DNA of 64,000 nt from Bacteroidetes bacterium UBA4416 (GCA_002390745.1 DGQK01000069.1:40986-104985), one strand, 5' to 3'; positions 26,202 through 34,971 are shown, numbered from the stretch's first letter. Notes: generated from the letters alone by a model not told the origin. Program-made: numbers and translations.

Positions 26202-27479
26202 ATGAAACTTTGCTCCTTCTTAGGGCTCCTGCTATGCTGCGGATTGCTTTCCGCCCAAACGACAGCCGAACTGAAAAAGAAATTCGACACCTACCTGAGC
26301 TTTAATGGTTCATTGAATACCCTGGTGAGCTTTAACGCGAATTCGGTGGCCGTGCTGAATGCCGGAAAACCTGAATTTACGGCCTATCCCGACGAGTTTG
26401 AAAAGCTGGCACTCCTCCTGGAATCAAAAAAAGCGGAAGACTTCCTGGTGATTTACCAATGGAAAAAAAACAGGCACCTCAGCCAGAAACAGCTGGACAG
26501 CCTCCTGGAAAACCAGAACCGGAGCAGCATCTATGCCTACAAACAACCGGCCCTCAAAGGAAAAAAGATTGCCATTGACCCCGGCCACTTCGCCGGGAAT
26601 ATGCAAACGGCGCGCATCGAGCAGAAGTTCATCGACTTCCGCCCCTCAGCGGCCAATTCCCTGAAAGACACGATCCGCTTCAACGAAGGAACCCTCACTT
26701 ACCAGACAGCCGACCTGCTCAAACACATGCTGCTGGAACAGGGAGCCATCGTGATGGTGACGCGTCCAAAACAAAATTACACGTCTTTCCAGATCACTTA
26801 CGATGAGTGGTTCGGCAAGCGCAAAAAAACCGTGCTCGACTCGCTGCTACAGCATAAAGCCATGGATACCAAGCGCCACACACGCCTCATGGGGCTCAGC
26901 AAGGAAAAGCTTTTCTGGGAGTTTTTCCGGGATTATGAGCTGATGGAGCGCGCCAGGCTCGTCAACAACTTTAAGCCCGATGCCACGATCATCATCCATT
27001 ACAATGTGGATGAAAAAAATACGGACTGGATCAACCCGGGCAGCAAAAATTTCACGATGGCCTTTATCGGTGGCGGCATGACAGCCGATAATTTTTCGAA
27101 ACCTGTGAATAAGGTGCATTTCCTGCGCCTGCTGCTCACCGGGCAGCTCAATGCTTCCGAAAGGCTATCGGCGCTCACGGTGAACCAGTTTAGCAGCAAA
27201 CTCGGGATTCCCATTGCACAACGGAACGATGCCGATTACCTGCGCGACAATTGCATGAAAACGCCCTCCAATGGGGTCTTTTGCCGGAACCTGGCGCTTT
27301 GCCGCACCATCAACTCGGTATTGGTATACGGCGAATGCCTTTACCAGGATAACCTGGAGGAATGCAAGCGCCTCAACACCTGTGATTATGAGGTACAGGG
27401 GCAGAAGGTCCCTAAACGTATTTACGAAGCGGCAAATTGTTATTACAATGCAATAAATGATTATTTTAGTAAACCTTAA
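26202..27479 (+). CDS. N-acetylmuramoyl-L-alanine amidase (Amidase_3 family)
   Basis: 425 residues. The signal peptide is MKLCSFLGLLLCCGLLSAQ. The zinc amidase fold starts near residue 120 with KKIAIDPGHFAG (His129), followed by a Glu ligand in RFNEGTLTYQTADLL (E162). The third ligand is in ATIIIHYN (H266), and the catalytic Glu is probably in LVYGECLYQ (E378). The order DPGH - E - HxN - E is that of AmiA/B/C-type enzymes, which cleave the amide bond between MurNAc and the stem peptide. Large insertions separate these motifs, including a lysine-rich 200-240 segment, which makes it longer than typical amidases (about 230-residue domain). It probably acts on peptidoglycan in the periplasm during division or remodelling. 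Confidence 0.85.
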   Translation: MKLCSFLGLLLCCGLLSAQTTAELKKKFDTYLSFNGSLNTLVSFNANSVAVLNAGKPEFTAYPDEFEKLALLLESKKAEDFLVIYQWKKNRHLSQKQLDSLLENQNRSSIYAYKQPALKGKKIAIDPGHFAGNMQTARIEQKFIDFRPSAANSLKDTIRFNEGTLTYQTADLLKHMLLEQGAIVMVTRPKQNYTSFQITYDEWFGKRKKTVLDSLLQHKAMDTKRHTRLMGLSKEKLFWEFFRDYELMERARLVNNFKPDATIIIHYNVDEKNTDWINPGSKNFTMAFIGGGMTADNFSKPVNKVHFLRLLLTGQLNASERLSALTVNQFSSKLGIPIAQRNDADYLRDNCMKTPSNGVFCRNLALCRTINSVLVYGECLYQDNLEECKRLNTCDYEVQGQKVPKRIYEAANCYYNAINDYFSKP

Positions 27480-27497
27480 ACCGAATGCTCTGATATT

Positions 27498-28139
27498 GTG
27501 TCGTTTTTAAAGATTTATATTGTCGATGATCACCAGATGCTGATCGATGGTCTGAAAGCCCTGCTGAGCGATGAGAAGCACATCTCGCTGGTTGGAGAAA
27601 ATACATCGGCGAAAGTTGCACTCAAAGAGGTGGGCGAATATCGCCCGGATATTGTACTCACCGACATCAACATGCCCGAGATGGATGGGATCGAGCTGAC
27701 GCGCGAGATCAAAAAACAACAGCCGGAGGTAAAAGTGATCGCCCTCTCGATGTACGGTGAGCGTGAAACCATCAGCGATATGCTGAAAGCCGGCGTGAGC
27801 GCCTATATTTTAAAGAATACCGGCAAGCAGGAGCTGTTGAAAGCGATTGAAAAGGTGGCTTCGGGCGGAACATTTTTCAGCGACGAGGTGAGCGCCGAAA
27901 TGATGCGGACCTATCCTGAACAGGCTGCCAAAGAGATTTCCCTCTCGCAGCGCGAGATCGAAGTGATCGAGCTCATTGCCCAGGAATATACCAATGCCAG
28001 GATCGCGGAAGCCCTGTTCATCAGCGAGCGCACCGTGGAAACACACCGCAAAAACATTTTCCGGAAAACGGATACCAAAAGCGTGATCGGCCTCCTGAAA
28101 TACTGCGTGGATAAGCGTATTATCAGGCCTTTGAAGTAA
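27498..28139 (+). CDS. NarL/FixJ-type DNA-binding response regulator
   Basis: 213 residues with a GTG start. The receiver domain has the acidic pair D10-D11, phospho-acceptor D56 (VLTDINMP) and the conserved Lys in YILKNTG. A LuxR-type helix-turn-helix covers about 148-200 (LSQREIEVIELIAQEYTNARIAEALFISERTVETHRKNIF). Such regulators pair with HisKA_3 histidine kinases. The TPR kinase encoded at 32079, less than 4 kb away, belongs to that class and is the natural candidate. The gene starts 18 nt after the amidase stop, so it may share that message. No ATG alternative keeps the receiver intact. Confidence 0.92.
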   Translation: MSFLKIYIVDDHQMLIDGLKALLSDEKHISLVGENTSAKVALKEVGEYRPDIVLTDINMPEMDGIELTREIKKQQPEVKVIALSMYGERETISDMLKAGVSAYILKNTGKQELLKAIEKVASGGTFFSDEVSAEMMRTYPEQAAKEISLSQREIEVIELIAQEYTNARIAEALFISERTVETHRKNIFRKTDTKSVIGLLKYCVDKRIIRPLK

Positions 28140-28214
28140 AAGCCGCATCGCTTTTCCATTCATGAACAGGCTGGTGCTTTCAATTCCGGCTCTTCTCCCC
28201 CACCAAACCGTGGC

Positions 28215-28871
28215 CTACAAAGGCTTCGACTTTACTTTCTTTAACTCGAACACAATAATGGGCGTGATGATGAGCGTTGGGCCCAGCCACAGGATAATGG
28301 GATTGAGCGGAATATGGCTGCTCTGATTGACGGTAAACGCGGTGATGGCCCCGATGTAGCTCCCGCACATGTTCCCGATGTGCTTTTTTAGCCAGTAAAG
28401 GGTTTCGGTGGGGCCTTTGATGAATGCCCGTACATTCCGGTAAACGCCCCACACGCCAAGCGCCCCGAATACAAACGGGATAATGGCTTCAGAGCTCTGC
28501 GACTGGAGGTAGACCACCACTGAAAAGACAAGCATCCCCAGGAAGCTGAGGCCGGCAACACCTTCGATGACCCAATCGAGGGCATGGGGTTTCTGTCCGC
28601 GATGCAATTCTTTCAGTTTGAGTGCCCTGTAGGCAATCAAGGTGGCATAGTATGTAAAGATGCCGATGAGAAACAGGAATTGTAAGTTCTTCGCAACCGA
28701 AATCCAGGTAGCGGTAATACATACGAGTGTCATGCTCCAGAAGTAGATCCGCCCTACGGGTTTATGCCTTGGGGTATTGGATTTGAGGATAATAGCCAGC
28801 GCGCCGGTAAGTAAGGCGACACTTGCGGCAATCACATGGACTATAAGCATGGCTTTGAGGACTGTTCCCAT
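28215..28871 (-). CDS. DUF2306-like integral membrane protein
   Basis: About 218 residues from the ATG at 28871. The frame reaches 28985, but the promoter box at 28895-28902 and the poor N-terminal composition argue for the shorter form. Six or so hydrophobic segments are seen. HVIAASVALLTGALAIILK followed by RHKPVGRIYFWSMTLVCIT is the pattern of the DUF2306/DUF420-like family, where a His and an HxxxGRIY motif lie on helices 1-2. The molecular function of that family is unknown. The protein ends in a short basic tail (KKVKSKPL). It converges with the response regulator gene across 75 bp without a clear terminator. Confidence 0.65.
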   Translation of the reverse strand: MGTVLKAMLIVHVIAASVALLTGALAIILKSNTPRHKPVGRIYFWSMTLVCITATWISVAKNLQFLFLIGIFTYYATLIAYRALKLKELHRGQKPHALDWVIEGVAGLSFLGMLVFSVVVYLQSQSSEAIIPFVFGALGVWGVYRNVRAFIKGPTETLYWLKKHIGNMCGSYIGAITAFTVNQSSHIPLNPIILWLGPTLIITPIIVFELKKVKSKPL

Positions 28872-28894
28872 AAAAGTATAGATTGGTTTGACTG

Positions 28895-28902
28895 CAAAAG
28901 TA
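28895..28902 (-). promoter_or_regulatory. -7 box for the DUF2306-like gene
   Basis: The minus strand reads TACTTTTG, matching TAnnTTTG, 23 nt before the ATG at 28871. Confidence 0.5.
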
Positions 28903-29005
28903 AAGACAGGACCAGGCCATATCAAGTAAAAGGGCTGAACAGCAAGCCTTTGGGACAAATGACAAGGCCGGGGGACAGATAACAAACGGGTGCAGTCTTT
29001 TGGGA

Positions 29006-29908
29006 TCAGCGCATGGTTTCCAGGTGTGCAAGCACTTCTTTTCCATAGTTCCGCGATACAGGAACGGGGTTGACGCCTGTGCTTTTGAAGCCGATCTTAT
29101 AGCCCTGGGCATTTCCGCTTACCCCGTTTACCTGCCTGATATTGACGATATAAGCCCGGTGGCAGCGGACGATATAAGGCACGGTGATCTGCGCTTCGAG
29201 GCGTTTCAGGCTTCCGCGTATGAGCTGCCGGGAAATCACATCTCCTTTCAGATACACAATATTGGAATAATTATCTGCCGACTCAATGTAGAGCAGGTCT
29301 TCAGGGTTCAGCTCCAGGCAGTCTTTTCCATTCTCGGCCACGAGGACCATCCATGGACTTTCGTCTGTTGGAAGATGGTCTTCCCGGACGAGGTCAGCTT
29401 CCGCACGCTGCTGGTAGCTTTTCACTTCCTGTTCCATGTGCAGGGCCTCTTTGCGGTTAAGCGCCTGGAAACGGTTATATTTAAGCGCCACATTGGCTGT
29501 AACAGGAAAAATGCCCAGCAGAAATGTAGCGAGCGCCGCCAGGGCCAGCTGGCCGAAACTGATGGTGGCAATCCCGATCATGTTCCCGTACAGCATATTG
29601 CCCAGGGCAATGAGCAACAGTACCAGCACAAGGGATAAAATTTCCTTCCATACGGTCCAGCTTTCCTCAGGCTTGCTACGATGCATTACCAACAACGACA
29701 AGAGCCTGAACACTGTTGGGCACAAAAAGGATACGAAGCCGAAACCCAGGATCTTCCAGAAGCGGTACGGCGTTTCCCACAAAGAAATATCGAAAGGCTG
29801 AAAAACCAGCAGGAAGAAGGCTACGAAGCAGCCGATAAGCAGGTTCGATAAAATATCTCTTCCCGATACGGGGTTGTATGGATACGGTTTACTTAAAAAA
29901 GGCCACAT
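29006..29908 (-). CDS. Membrane-bound LytTR family transcriptional regulator
   Basis: 300 residues. Four hydrophobic segments lie between about 20 and 145 (LIGCFVAFFLLVF, ILGFGFVSFLCPTVF, ILSLVLVLLLIALG, LALAALATFLLGIFP). A charged linker comes next, then a LytTR DNA-binding domain from about 205 to 297 (LLYIESADNYSNIVYL, RGSLKRLEAQ, VRCHRAYIVNIRQV, PVSRNYGKEVL). No receiver domain is present, so the signal is probably sensed in the membrane part. This membrane-LytTR form is common in Bacteroidota. It starts 15 nt after the stop of the tandem-repeat protein gene at 29924, so the two are likely one operon. Confidence 0.88.
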   Translation of the reverse strand: MWPFLSKPYPYNPVSGRDILSNLLIGCFVAFFLLVFQPFDISLWETPYRFWKILGFGFVSFLCPTVFRLLSLLVMHRSKPEESWTVWKEILSLVLVLLLIALGNMLYGNMIGIATISFGQLALAALATFLLGIFPVTANVALKYNRFQALNRKEALHMEQEVKSYQQRAEADLVREDHLPTDESPWMVLVAENGKDCLELNPEDLLYIESADNYSNIVYLKGDVISRQLIRGSLKRLEAQITVPYIVRCHRAYIVNIRQVNGVSGNAQGYKIGFKSTGVNPVPVSRNYGKEVLAHLETMR

Positions 29909-29923
29909 ACCTTAAGCAGGAAC

Positions 29924-30337
29924 TTAGTTGAGCCTGAAAAAGAAAAAATAAACAGCCGCTGCGGCCCATCTGCGGTTTACATTTTTGGCATAGCCAATGG
30001 TGCTATAGCTGCTGTTTTGCATCGTGCCATCTGCTTTGATGTAGCCAATGGTAGAATAACTGCTGTTCTGAACCGTTCCGTCGCTTTTGATATAACCGAT
30101 GGTGGAATAGCTCTTGTTCTGAATGGTGCCGTCGCTTTTGATGTACCCGATGGTGGAGTAGCTGCTATTTTGTACGGTGCCGTCGCTTTTGATATAACCA
30201 ATCGTGGAGTAACTACTGTTTTGGACGGTACCGTCTTCTTTGATGTAGCCTTCGGTACTGTAGCTGCTGTTCTGTATCGTCTGACAATAGACCGTGGAGC
30301 TGAGCAGAACAGAGAGGAATAAGATTACTTTTTTCAT
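29924..30337 (-). CDS. Exported pentadecapeptide-repeat protein (5-fold beta-flower-like)
   Basis: 137 residues. The signal peptide (MKKVILFLSVLLSSTVYCQ) precedes six tandem units of 15 residues with consensus SYSTIGYIKSDGTVQ(N/S), each a Gly/Tyr/Ser beta hairpin. A short tail with a hydrophobic end (AAAAVYFFFFRLN) closes it. The units are encoded by almost identical 45-bp direct repeats between about 29985 and 30275. The repeat resembles proteins annotated as 5-fold beta-flower in Bacteroidota. That name comes from memory of the family and was not tested. Its function is unknown. It is the upstream partner of a membrane LytTR regulator, 15 nt apart, which suggests a signalling or sensing link. 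Confidence 0.8.
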   Translation of the reverse strand: MKKVILFLSVLLSSTVYCQTIQNSSYSTEGYIKEDGTVQNSSYSTIGYIKSDGTVQNSSYSTIGYIKSDGTIQNKSYSTIGYIKSDGTVQNSSYSTIGYIKADGTMQNSSYSTIGYAKNVNRRWAAAAVYFFFFRLN

Positions 30338-30344
30338 ATTTCAG

Positions 30345-30423
30345 ACATGCCCGCAGACCTCGCAGATTCCGCGGAGATAAAAAATATAGGGAAATCATTC
30401 AGCGCAGACCTGCGAGATCTACC
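30345..30423. repeat. Dispersed-type short repeat (GCAGACCT..GCAGA / GCAGACCTGCGAGA)
   Basis: Two imperfect copies of a GCAGACCT(c/g)(G/C)(C/G)AGA unit sit at either end of the spacer between the rimO stop and the repeat-protein start. CCGCGG lies between them. Such ATCTGCG-type repeats are frequent in Bacteroidota intergenic spacers. The claim of dispersion cannot be tested from one window. Confidence 0.35.
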
Positions 30424-30429
30424 GTGAAT

Positions 30430-31743
30430 TTAAATAAGTTCTCCATACAGGTCAAAATCGCTCGCGTCGTTGATCCTGACGTTTGCAAAATCGCCGATGC
30501 GCACATAGTTCTCATCCGTAGCCTTCACCAGCACTTCATTGTCCACATCCGGGCTGTCGAACTCGGTGCGCCCTACAAAGTAATCGTTCTCCTTACGGTC
30601 GAATAAAACCTTGTAGGTATTACCGATCTTTTCCTGGTTAAGGTTGTAGGAAATCTCCTGCTGCACCTGCATCACCGCGTCGGCGCGGGCGCGTTTCACC
30701 TTCTCCTTCACATCGTCTTTCAGACTGTAGGCATGCGTATTTTCTTCGTGCGAGTAGGTAAAGATCCCCAGGCGTTCAAACTTCGAATCAGACACCCATT
30801 GCAGCATTTCCTCGTGGTCCTGCTCCGTTTCTCCCGGGTAGCCCGCAATGAGCGTCGTGCGAATGGCAATGCCCGGCACCTTGTCGCGGATCATGTTTAC
30901 CGTGTCGATGGTTTTTTGCTTGGTAATGCCGCGGCGCATGCTTTTGAGCATATTATCGGTGATGTGCTGCAAAGGCATATCCAGGTAGTTGCAGACATTG
31001 CTTTTTCGGTTCATCACATCCAGCACTTCCATCGGGAACCCGCTCGGGAAAGCGTAATGCAGCCTGATCCAGTCAATTCCTTCCACATCGCTGAGGCGGT
31101 CAACAAGATTGGAGAGCTCTCTCTTTTTATAAATATCCAGGCCGTAATAGGTGAGGTCCTGTGCAATCAGCAGCAACTCGCGTGTGCCTTTGGAGGCGAG
31201 CAATTTCGCCCTTTCCACCAGCGATTCGATCGGTTCCGAAATATGCCCGCCACGCATCAGCGGGATGGCGCAAAAGCTGCAAGGCCTGTCGCAGCCCTCA
31301 CTGATCTTGAAATAGGCGTAATGATTCGGCGTGGTGAGCAGGCGCTCTCCTACCAGTTCCTTTTTATAATCTGCTTTCAGGGTCTTTAAGATCTTCGGGA
31401 GCTCGCGTGTTCCGAAATAGGCATCCACATCGGGGATCTCTTTTTCGAGGTCGCCTTTATAGCGCTCGCTCAGGCAGCCCGTCACATACAGCTTTTCGAT
31501 ACTCCCTTCTTTTTTAGCATCCACATAACGCAGGATGGTATCGATGCTTTCCTGCTTGGCATTCTCCACAAAACCACAGGTGTTGACGATCACAATGTTG
31601 TGATTATCGTCTTCGCTTTCGTGCTCTACGTTAAAGTTATTGGCACGCAGTTGCCCCATGAGCACTTCACTGTCCACAATGTTTTTGCTACAGCCCAGGG
31701 TCACAACATTTACTTTATTCTTCTTGAGGGTTTTGGTCTTCAT
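30430..31743 (-). CDS. rimO: Ribosomal protein S12 methylthiotransferase RimO
   Basis: 437 residues with the full MTTase layout. The N-terminal UPF0004 domain has three Cys in TLGCSKNIVDSEVLMG, NTCGF and TGCLSERY, which bind the auxiliary 4Fe-4S cluster. The radical SAM domain has CDRPCSFC (CxxxCxxC) in SEGCDRPCSFCAIPLMRGGHISEP. The C-terminal TRAM domain starts near 372. VTLGCSKNxVDSE and the RG(G/K)HxSE motif are characteristic of RimO, in contrast to MiaB. RimO adds a methylthio group to the beta-carbon of an aspartate in ribosomal protein S12. The gene has its own -7 box and is divergent from the histidine kinase gene. Confidence 0.95.
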   Translation of the reverse strand: MKTKTLKKNKVNVVTLGCSKNIVDSEVLMGQLRANNFNVEHESEDDNHNIVIVNTCGFVENAKQESIDTILRYVDAKKEGSIEKLYVTGCLSERYKGDLEKEIPDVDAYFGTRELPKILKTLKADYKKELVGERLLTTPNHYAYFKISEGCDRPCSFCAIPLMRGGHISEPIESLVERAKLLASKGTRELLLIAQDLTYYGLDIYKKRELSNLVDRLSDVEGIDWIRLHYAFPSGFPMEVLDVMNRKSNVCNYLDMPLQHITDNMLKSMRRGITKQKTIDTVNMIRDKVPGIAIRTTLIAGYPGETEQDHEEMLQWVSDSKFERLGIFTYSHEENTHAYSLKDDVKEKVKRARADAVMQVQQEISYNLNQEKIGNTYKVLFDRKENDYFVGRTEFDSPDVDNEVLVKATDENYVRIGDFANVRINDASDFDLYGELI

Positions 31744-31766
31744 GTTTTATGGTCGTTCCAGATTGG

Positions 31767-31774
31767 CAAAGATA
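31767..31774 (-). promoter_or_regulatory. -7 box for rimO
   Basis: The minus strand reads TATCTTTG, matching TAnnTTTG, 23 nt before the rimO ATG. The 335-bp divergent region from here to 32078 holds the kinase promoter at its right end. I see no RNA, small ORF or repeat elsewhere in it. Confidence 0.55.
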
Positions 31775-32042
31775 CGATTATGATCCGGAACTACCTCATC
31801 CGGTTTTAGGCCCATTTGACAGCAAAAACATCTGTTTTTTCTTTATTTGAGCTCCTGGCGTCGTTTTTCTGATGAAAATGATTTCCTTTTTGTTTGAAAT
31901 GGAAAGCCTGACGGCCACGGCGCGTTGTGAGCGACACGCCCAAATTCTCTACAATCTGTCGCTATAACATAACAACTTGTTGCTTTAACGCAATACCTGG
32001 AACACCTGGTTAGGTTTCCCGTCTCTAAACGAACTTCTCTAT

Positions 32043-32064
32043 TTGTCACTTTTTCCTATTTTTG
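32043..32064 (+). promoter_or_regulatory. Promoter of the TPR histidine kinase gene
   Basis: TATTTTTG at 32057-32064 matches TAnnTTTG. A TTTG-like element begins at about 32042, but the spacing is short for a -33 box. The -7 box lies inside the longest frame (from 32043), which supports the ATG at 32079 as start. Confidence 0.5.
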
Positions 32065-32078
32065 TGTACCTTAATCCT

Positions 32079-34043
32079 ATGAAAACGAAACACTTCCTCG
32101 CCTTCCTGAGCCTGATTGCCGGCTTTTTTTCAGTGGCGCAACCCAACCGGAAAGCAGATTCCCTGCTGAAGGTTTTTCATTCGCAGGCGGCGGACAGCTC
32201 CAAAGTGAAGGCGCTCAATGCGCTTTTTGCCGAATACAGAGCTACCGATGAGGAAAAAGCAATCAGCTACGTCAACCAGGCCATCGCCTTTGCCTCAACA
32301 ACGGATTATACCCTGGGCTATGCCCTTGCTCTGTACAACAAAGGGCAGTTTGAAGGCAGGCACGGAAATCCGGACACGAGCGATCATTACATTTCGAAAG
32401 CCATTGCTGAATACACAAAAATCAATAACCTCAAAGGCCTGGGCGCCTGCTACAAGGCCTACGGCTTAAATATGTTTGACAAGGGAAACAACAAAGAGGC
32501 GCTTGCGTATTTCCTGCAATCGCTCAGCTTCTTTGAAAAAGCCGGAGATCAAAAAGCCATTTCAGGCAGCTACACCTGGATAGGGAACGTGTACAACACG
32601 GGGCTGCAACAGCCCCTGGAAGCGTTGAAGTACTATGAAAAAGCGTTCAACATTCAAAAAGAAAGCAATGATGAGCAGGGACTGGCTTTTAGCTATAACA
32701 ACATCGGCAATGTCAATTTCTTTCTAAAAAAATACGAGCCTGCCTTACAGAATTATTTGCTGTCGGCCGGACTCAAGGAAAAGCTGAACGACATCAAAGG
32801 CTTATCGAGCTGCTATAACAACATCGGGAGCGCTTATGCCTCGCTCAAAAAATTCGATGATGCCATCGCCTATTTCAATAAATCATTAGCGATCTATACG
32901 GATTTCAACGACCCCAACGGCCAGATCAGCTGCTACATCAACATCGGTAATATTTACTACGAGCAGCACAACTACCGTGAATCCATCGATATCCTTTTAA
33001 AAGCTCTGGACAGATCAAAGGAAATCGGCTACAAGGAAGGCATCCGCGAATCGGCTTATGCGCTCTCCAGCGCTTACGAAGAATTGCATGATCCGGTGAA
33101 GGCTCTGAACTATTACAAGCTGAGCACGATGACCAACGACAGCATTACCAATACCGATTTCAACAACCAGATTGCAGACATGCAAACCAAATATGATGTG
33201 GAGAAAAAAGATCTGGAGATCGCCAGGAACAAGGCCGAGCTGGAAGCCAGAGAGCGCCAGGCATTCATCAAAAACATCGTCATCATCGCAATCGTTGTAC
33301 TGGCGGTTTTATTGACGATTGTCGGTCTTTTGTTTTACCGCAAAAAGCAGGTGGAGCGAAAAGCCGAGCTGGATGCCGAGATTGCTGCACAGAAAGAGAT
33401 CCGCACCAAGGCCATCCTGGAAGCTGAAGAAAAGGAAAGGCGCCGCATTGCCCAGGACCTGCACGATGGCGTAGGGCAATTGCTCAGCGCCGCCAAGCTG
33501 AACTTAAGCAGCCTCGACGCCAAGCTGCCGCAGAAAAACGCCGAGCAGGAAGCGGCTATGCATAACGCCCTGGCGCTGCTCGACGATTCGGCGAAGGAAG
33601 TACGGACCGTATCGCACAACATGATGCCGAATACCCTCATCAAGCTTGGCCTGGCCAGCGCTATCCGGGAGTTCATTACCAAACTCGGAAATGCGCCTAC
33701 CCTGAAAGTGGATCTGGAAATAGTGGGGCTCGACAACCGCGTCGACAACCAGGTGGAAACGGTGCTGTACCGGGTGATCCAGGAGATCGTGAGCAACATC
33801 ATCAAACATGCTAAAGCGTCACAGATCAGCATGCAGCTGGTGAGGCACGACACGGAACTGAATGTCATGATAGAGGATAACGGCGTAGGCTTCGACACTT
33901 CAGGCATCGACGAATTTGAAGGCCTTGGCCTGAAAGGAATTAAAACACGCATCGAATTGCTGAACGGCAGCGTTCATTTCGATTCCTCCATTGGCCGTGG
34001 AACTACGGTGATCATTGATGTACCTGTGAACCCTTTATCATAG
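32079..34043 (+). CDS. TPR-containing sensor histidine kinase (HisKA_3 class)
   Basis: About 654 residues from the ATG at 32079, which begins a signal peptide (MKTKHFLAFLSLIAGFFSVAQ). Six to seven TPR repeats occupy about 80-360 (A.YNKGQFEG, GLSSCYNNIGSAYASLKKFDDAIAYF). A transmembrane helix follows at about 400-423 (IVIIAIVVLAVLLTIVGLLFY), then a coiled coil. The HisKA_3 phosphoacceptor box RRRIAQDLHDGVGQLLSAAK has its His near 463. An HATPase_c domain comes last (IQEIVSNIIKHAKA, MIEDNGVGFD, GLGLKGIKTRI). The TPR part is periplasmic by topology. Kinases of this type phosphorylate NarL-like regulators, and the one at 27498 is nearby. The membrane gene at 34045 follows after 1 nt. Confidence 0.93.
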   Translation: MKTKHFLAFLSLIAGFFSVAQPNRKADSLLKVFHSQAADSSKVKALNALFAEYRATDEEKAISYVNQAIAFASTTDYTLGYALALYNKGQFEGRHGNPDTSDHYISKAIAEYTKINNLKGLGACYKAYGLNMFDKGNNKEALAYFLQSLSFFEKAGDQKAISGSYTWIGNVYNTGLQQPLEALKYYEKAFNIQKESNDEQGLAFSYNNIGNVNFFLKKYEPALQNYLLSAGLKEKLNDIKGLSSCYNNIGSAYASLKKFDDAIAYFNKSLAIYTDFNDPNGQISCYINIGNIYYEQHNYRESIDILLKALDRSKEIGYKEGIRESAYALSSAYEELHDPVKALNYYKLSTMTNDSITNTDFNNQIADMQTKYDVEKKDLEIARNKAELEARERQAFIKNIVIIAIVVLAVLLTIVGLLFYRKKQVERKAELDAEIAAQKEIRTKAILEAEEKERRRIAQDLHDGVGQLLSAAKLNLSSLDAKLPQKNAEQEAAMHNALALLDDSAKEVRTVSHNMMPNTLIKLGLASAIREFITKLGNAPTLKVDLEIVGLDNRVDNQVETVLYRVIQEIVSNIIKHAKASQISMQLVRHDTELNVMIEDNGVGFDTSGIDEFEGLGLKGIKTRIELLNGSVHFDSSIGRGTTVIIDVPVNPLS

Positions 34044-34044
34044 T

Positions 34045-34425
34045 TTGGAAACGACGTTTCATTCACCGGCCGGAAGCCATGCCGTCATTGCCTGGATCTT
34101 TATCATCACCGGCATCCTTGCTGTTGCCTTTGCACTGTTCTTTTTGCTGATCATTAAATATTCTTTTTTCAAAGGGCTTGGGATCGTCTTACTCGCCACG
34201 GGCATTTTTCAAATTGTACAGGGATGTTATTCACTCAGCATTCCTGCCAACCTACACCACCAGGCAGTAGGTAATTTTACGTGGTCACTGCCCGCTATCG
34301 CGCTCAGCGGGGGGCTACTGATGCGCCTGTCATCTCACCATTTCTGGAAAGGTATGGGGCTCGGCATGGTCATACAAGGCTGCCTCTCGTTTGCTTTACT
34401 GATGCTGCATGCCGGAGAGCTGTAA
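34045..34425 (+). CDS. Small four-helix membrane protein, function unknown
   Basis: 126 residues with a TTG start 1 nt after the kinase stop, which suggests translational coupling. No in-frame ATG comes before the membrane segments. Four hydrophobic stretches are visible (VIAWIFIITGILAVAFALFFLLII, GLGIVLLATGIFQIVQG, WSLPAIALSGGLLM and GMGLGMVIQGCLSFALLML). I do not recognise the family. The tight linkage to the histidine kinase suggests an accessory role in that signalling unit, but nothing in the sequence shows it. Confidence 0.75.
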   Translation: METTFHSPAGSHAVIAWIFIITGILAVAFALFFLLIIKYSFFKGLGIVLLATGIFQIVQGCYSLSIPANLHHQAVGNFTWSLPAIALSGGLLMRLSSHHFWKGMGLGMVIQGCLSFALLMLHAGEL

Positions 34426-34582
34426 AGGCATCAACAAAGGCTTGGTACAGAGGTGGTGCAGTTGATAGAATTCAAGACTTGTAAAGCTATGACTACTCTT
34501 TGAGGAGGCTCCCGGGATAAGTGTCGAAAAAAAAATAAGGAGGGCCCGGCTTGGTAAGCTGATTTTTCGTAATTTTAACACA

Positions 34583-34955
34583 AAACAGGTTTGTTTCATC
34601 GCTCTTTATTTTAAGGGAGGAAAGTCCGGGCAACATAGAGCAATTTGCCATCTGAAAGGATGGGTATGACTTCAGGAATGACGTTATAACAGATAGTGTC
34701 ACAGAAAACCAGGTAGCCTCCTCACGACGTGTCGCGAAGAGGTCATAGTGAAAATGTGAGGTAAGAGCTCACATTCCGTAGCGGTAACGGTGCGGAAGGA
34801 TAAACCTCGAATGTTGTAAGGCCATGTATACTTTAATTTTGTGGTTGCTCGCCGCAATAACGCAAGTTATATTAAAGAGGGTAGGCTGCATAGATAAATG
34901 ATGAAAGTTCTGCTTGCAGAAATACAGAACCCGGCTTACAGAACCTGTTTTTATT
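34583..34955 (+). ncRNA. rnpB: RNase P RNA (bacterial type A)
   Basis: The two universal P4 strands are present in the right order: GAGGAAAGTCCGGGC at about 34618-34632 and ACAGAACCCGGCTTA at about 34924-34938. Terminal helix P1 is formed by AACAGGTT (34584-34591) with AACCTGTT (34942-34949), followed by a T-run. The total length is about 370 nt. Between these lie the conserved GGTAA..CGG-type segments and GAGGGTAGGCTGC near the 3' side. TAATTTTA, a -7-like box, lies just upstream (34570-34577). This RNA is the catalytic part of the enzyme that trims tRNA 5' ends. The 157 bp between 34426 and the RNA show nothing else that I recognise. Confidence 0.95.
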
Positions 34956-34971
34956 TTTTTAATGTGACTGA

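Noticed and set aside
29985..30275. 45-bp tandem repeats considered as a CRISPR array
   Set aside because: The repeats are contiguous without unique spacers and lie in frame within a protein gene.
34499..34582. GC-rich segment before rnpB considered as a separate RNA
   Set aside because: No stable fold or conserved motif was recognised, and the -7-like box and P1 helix place the RNase P start later.
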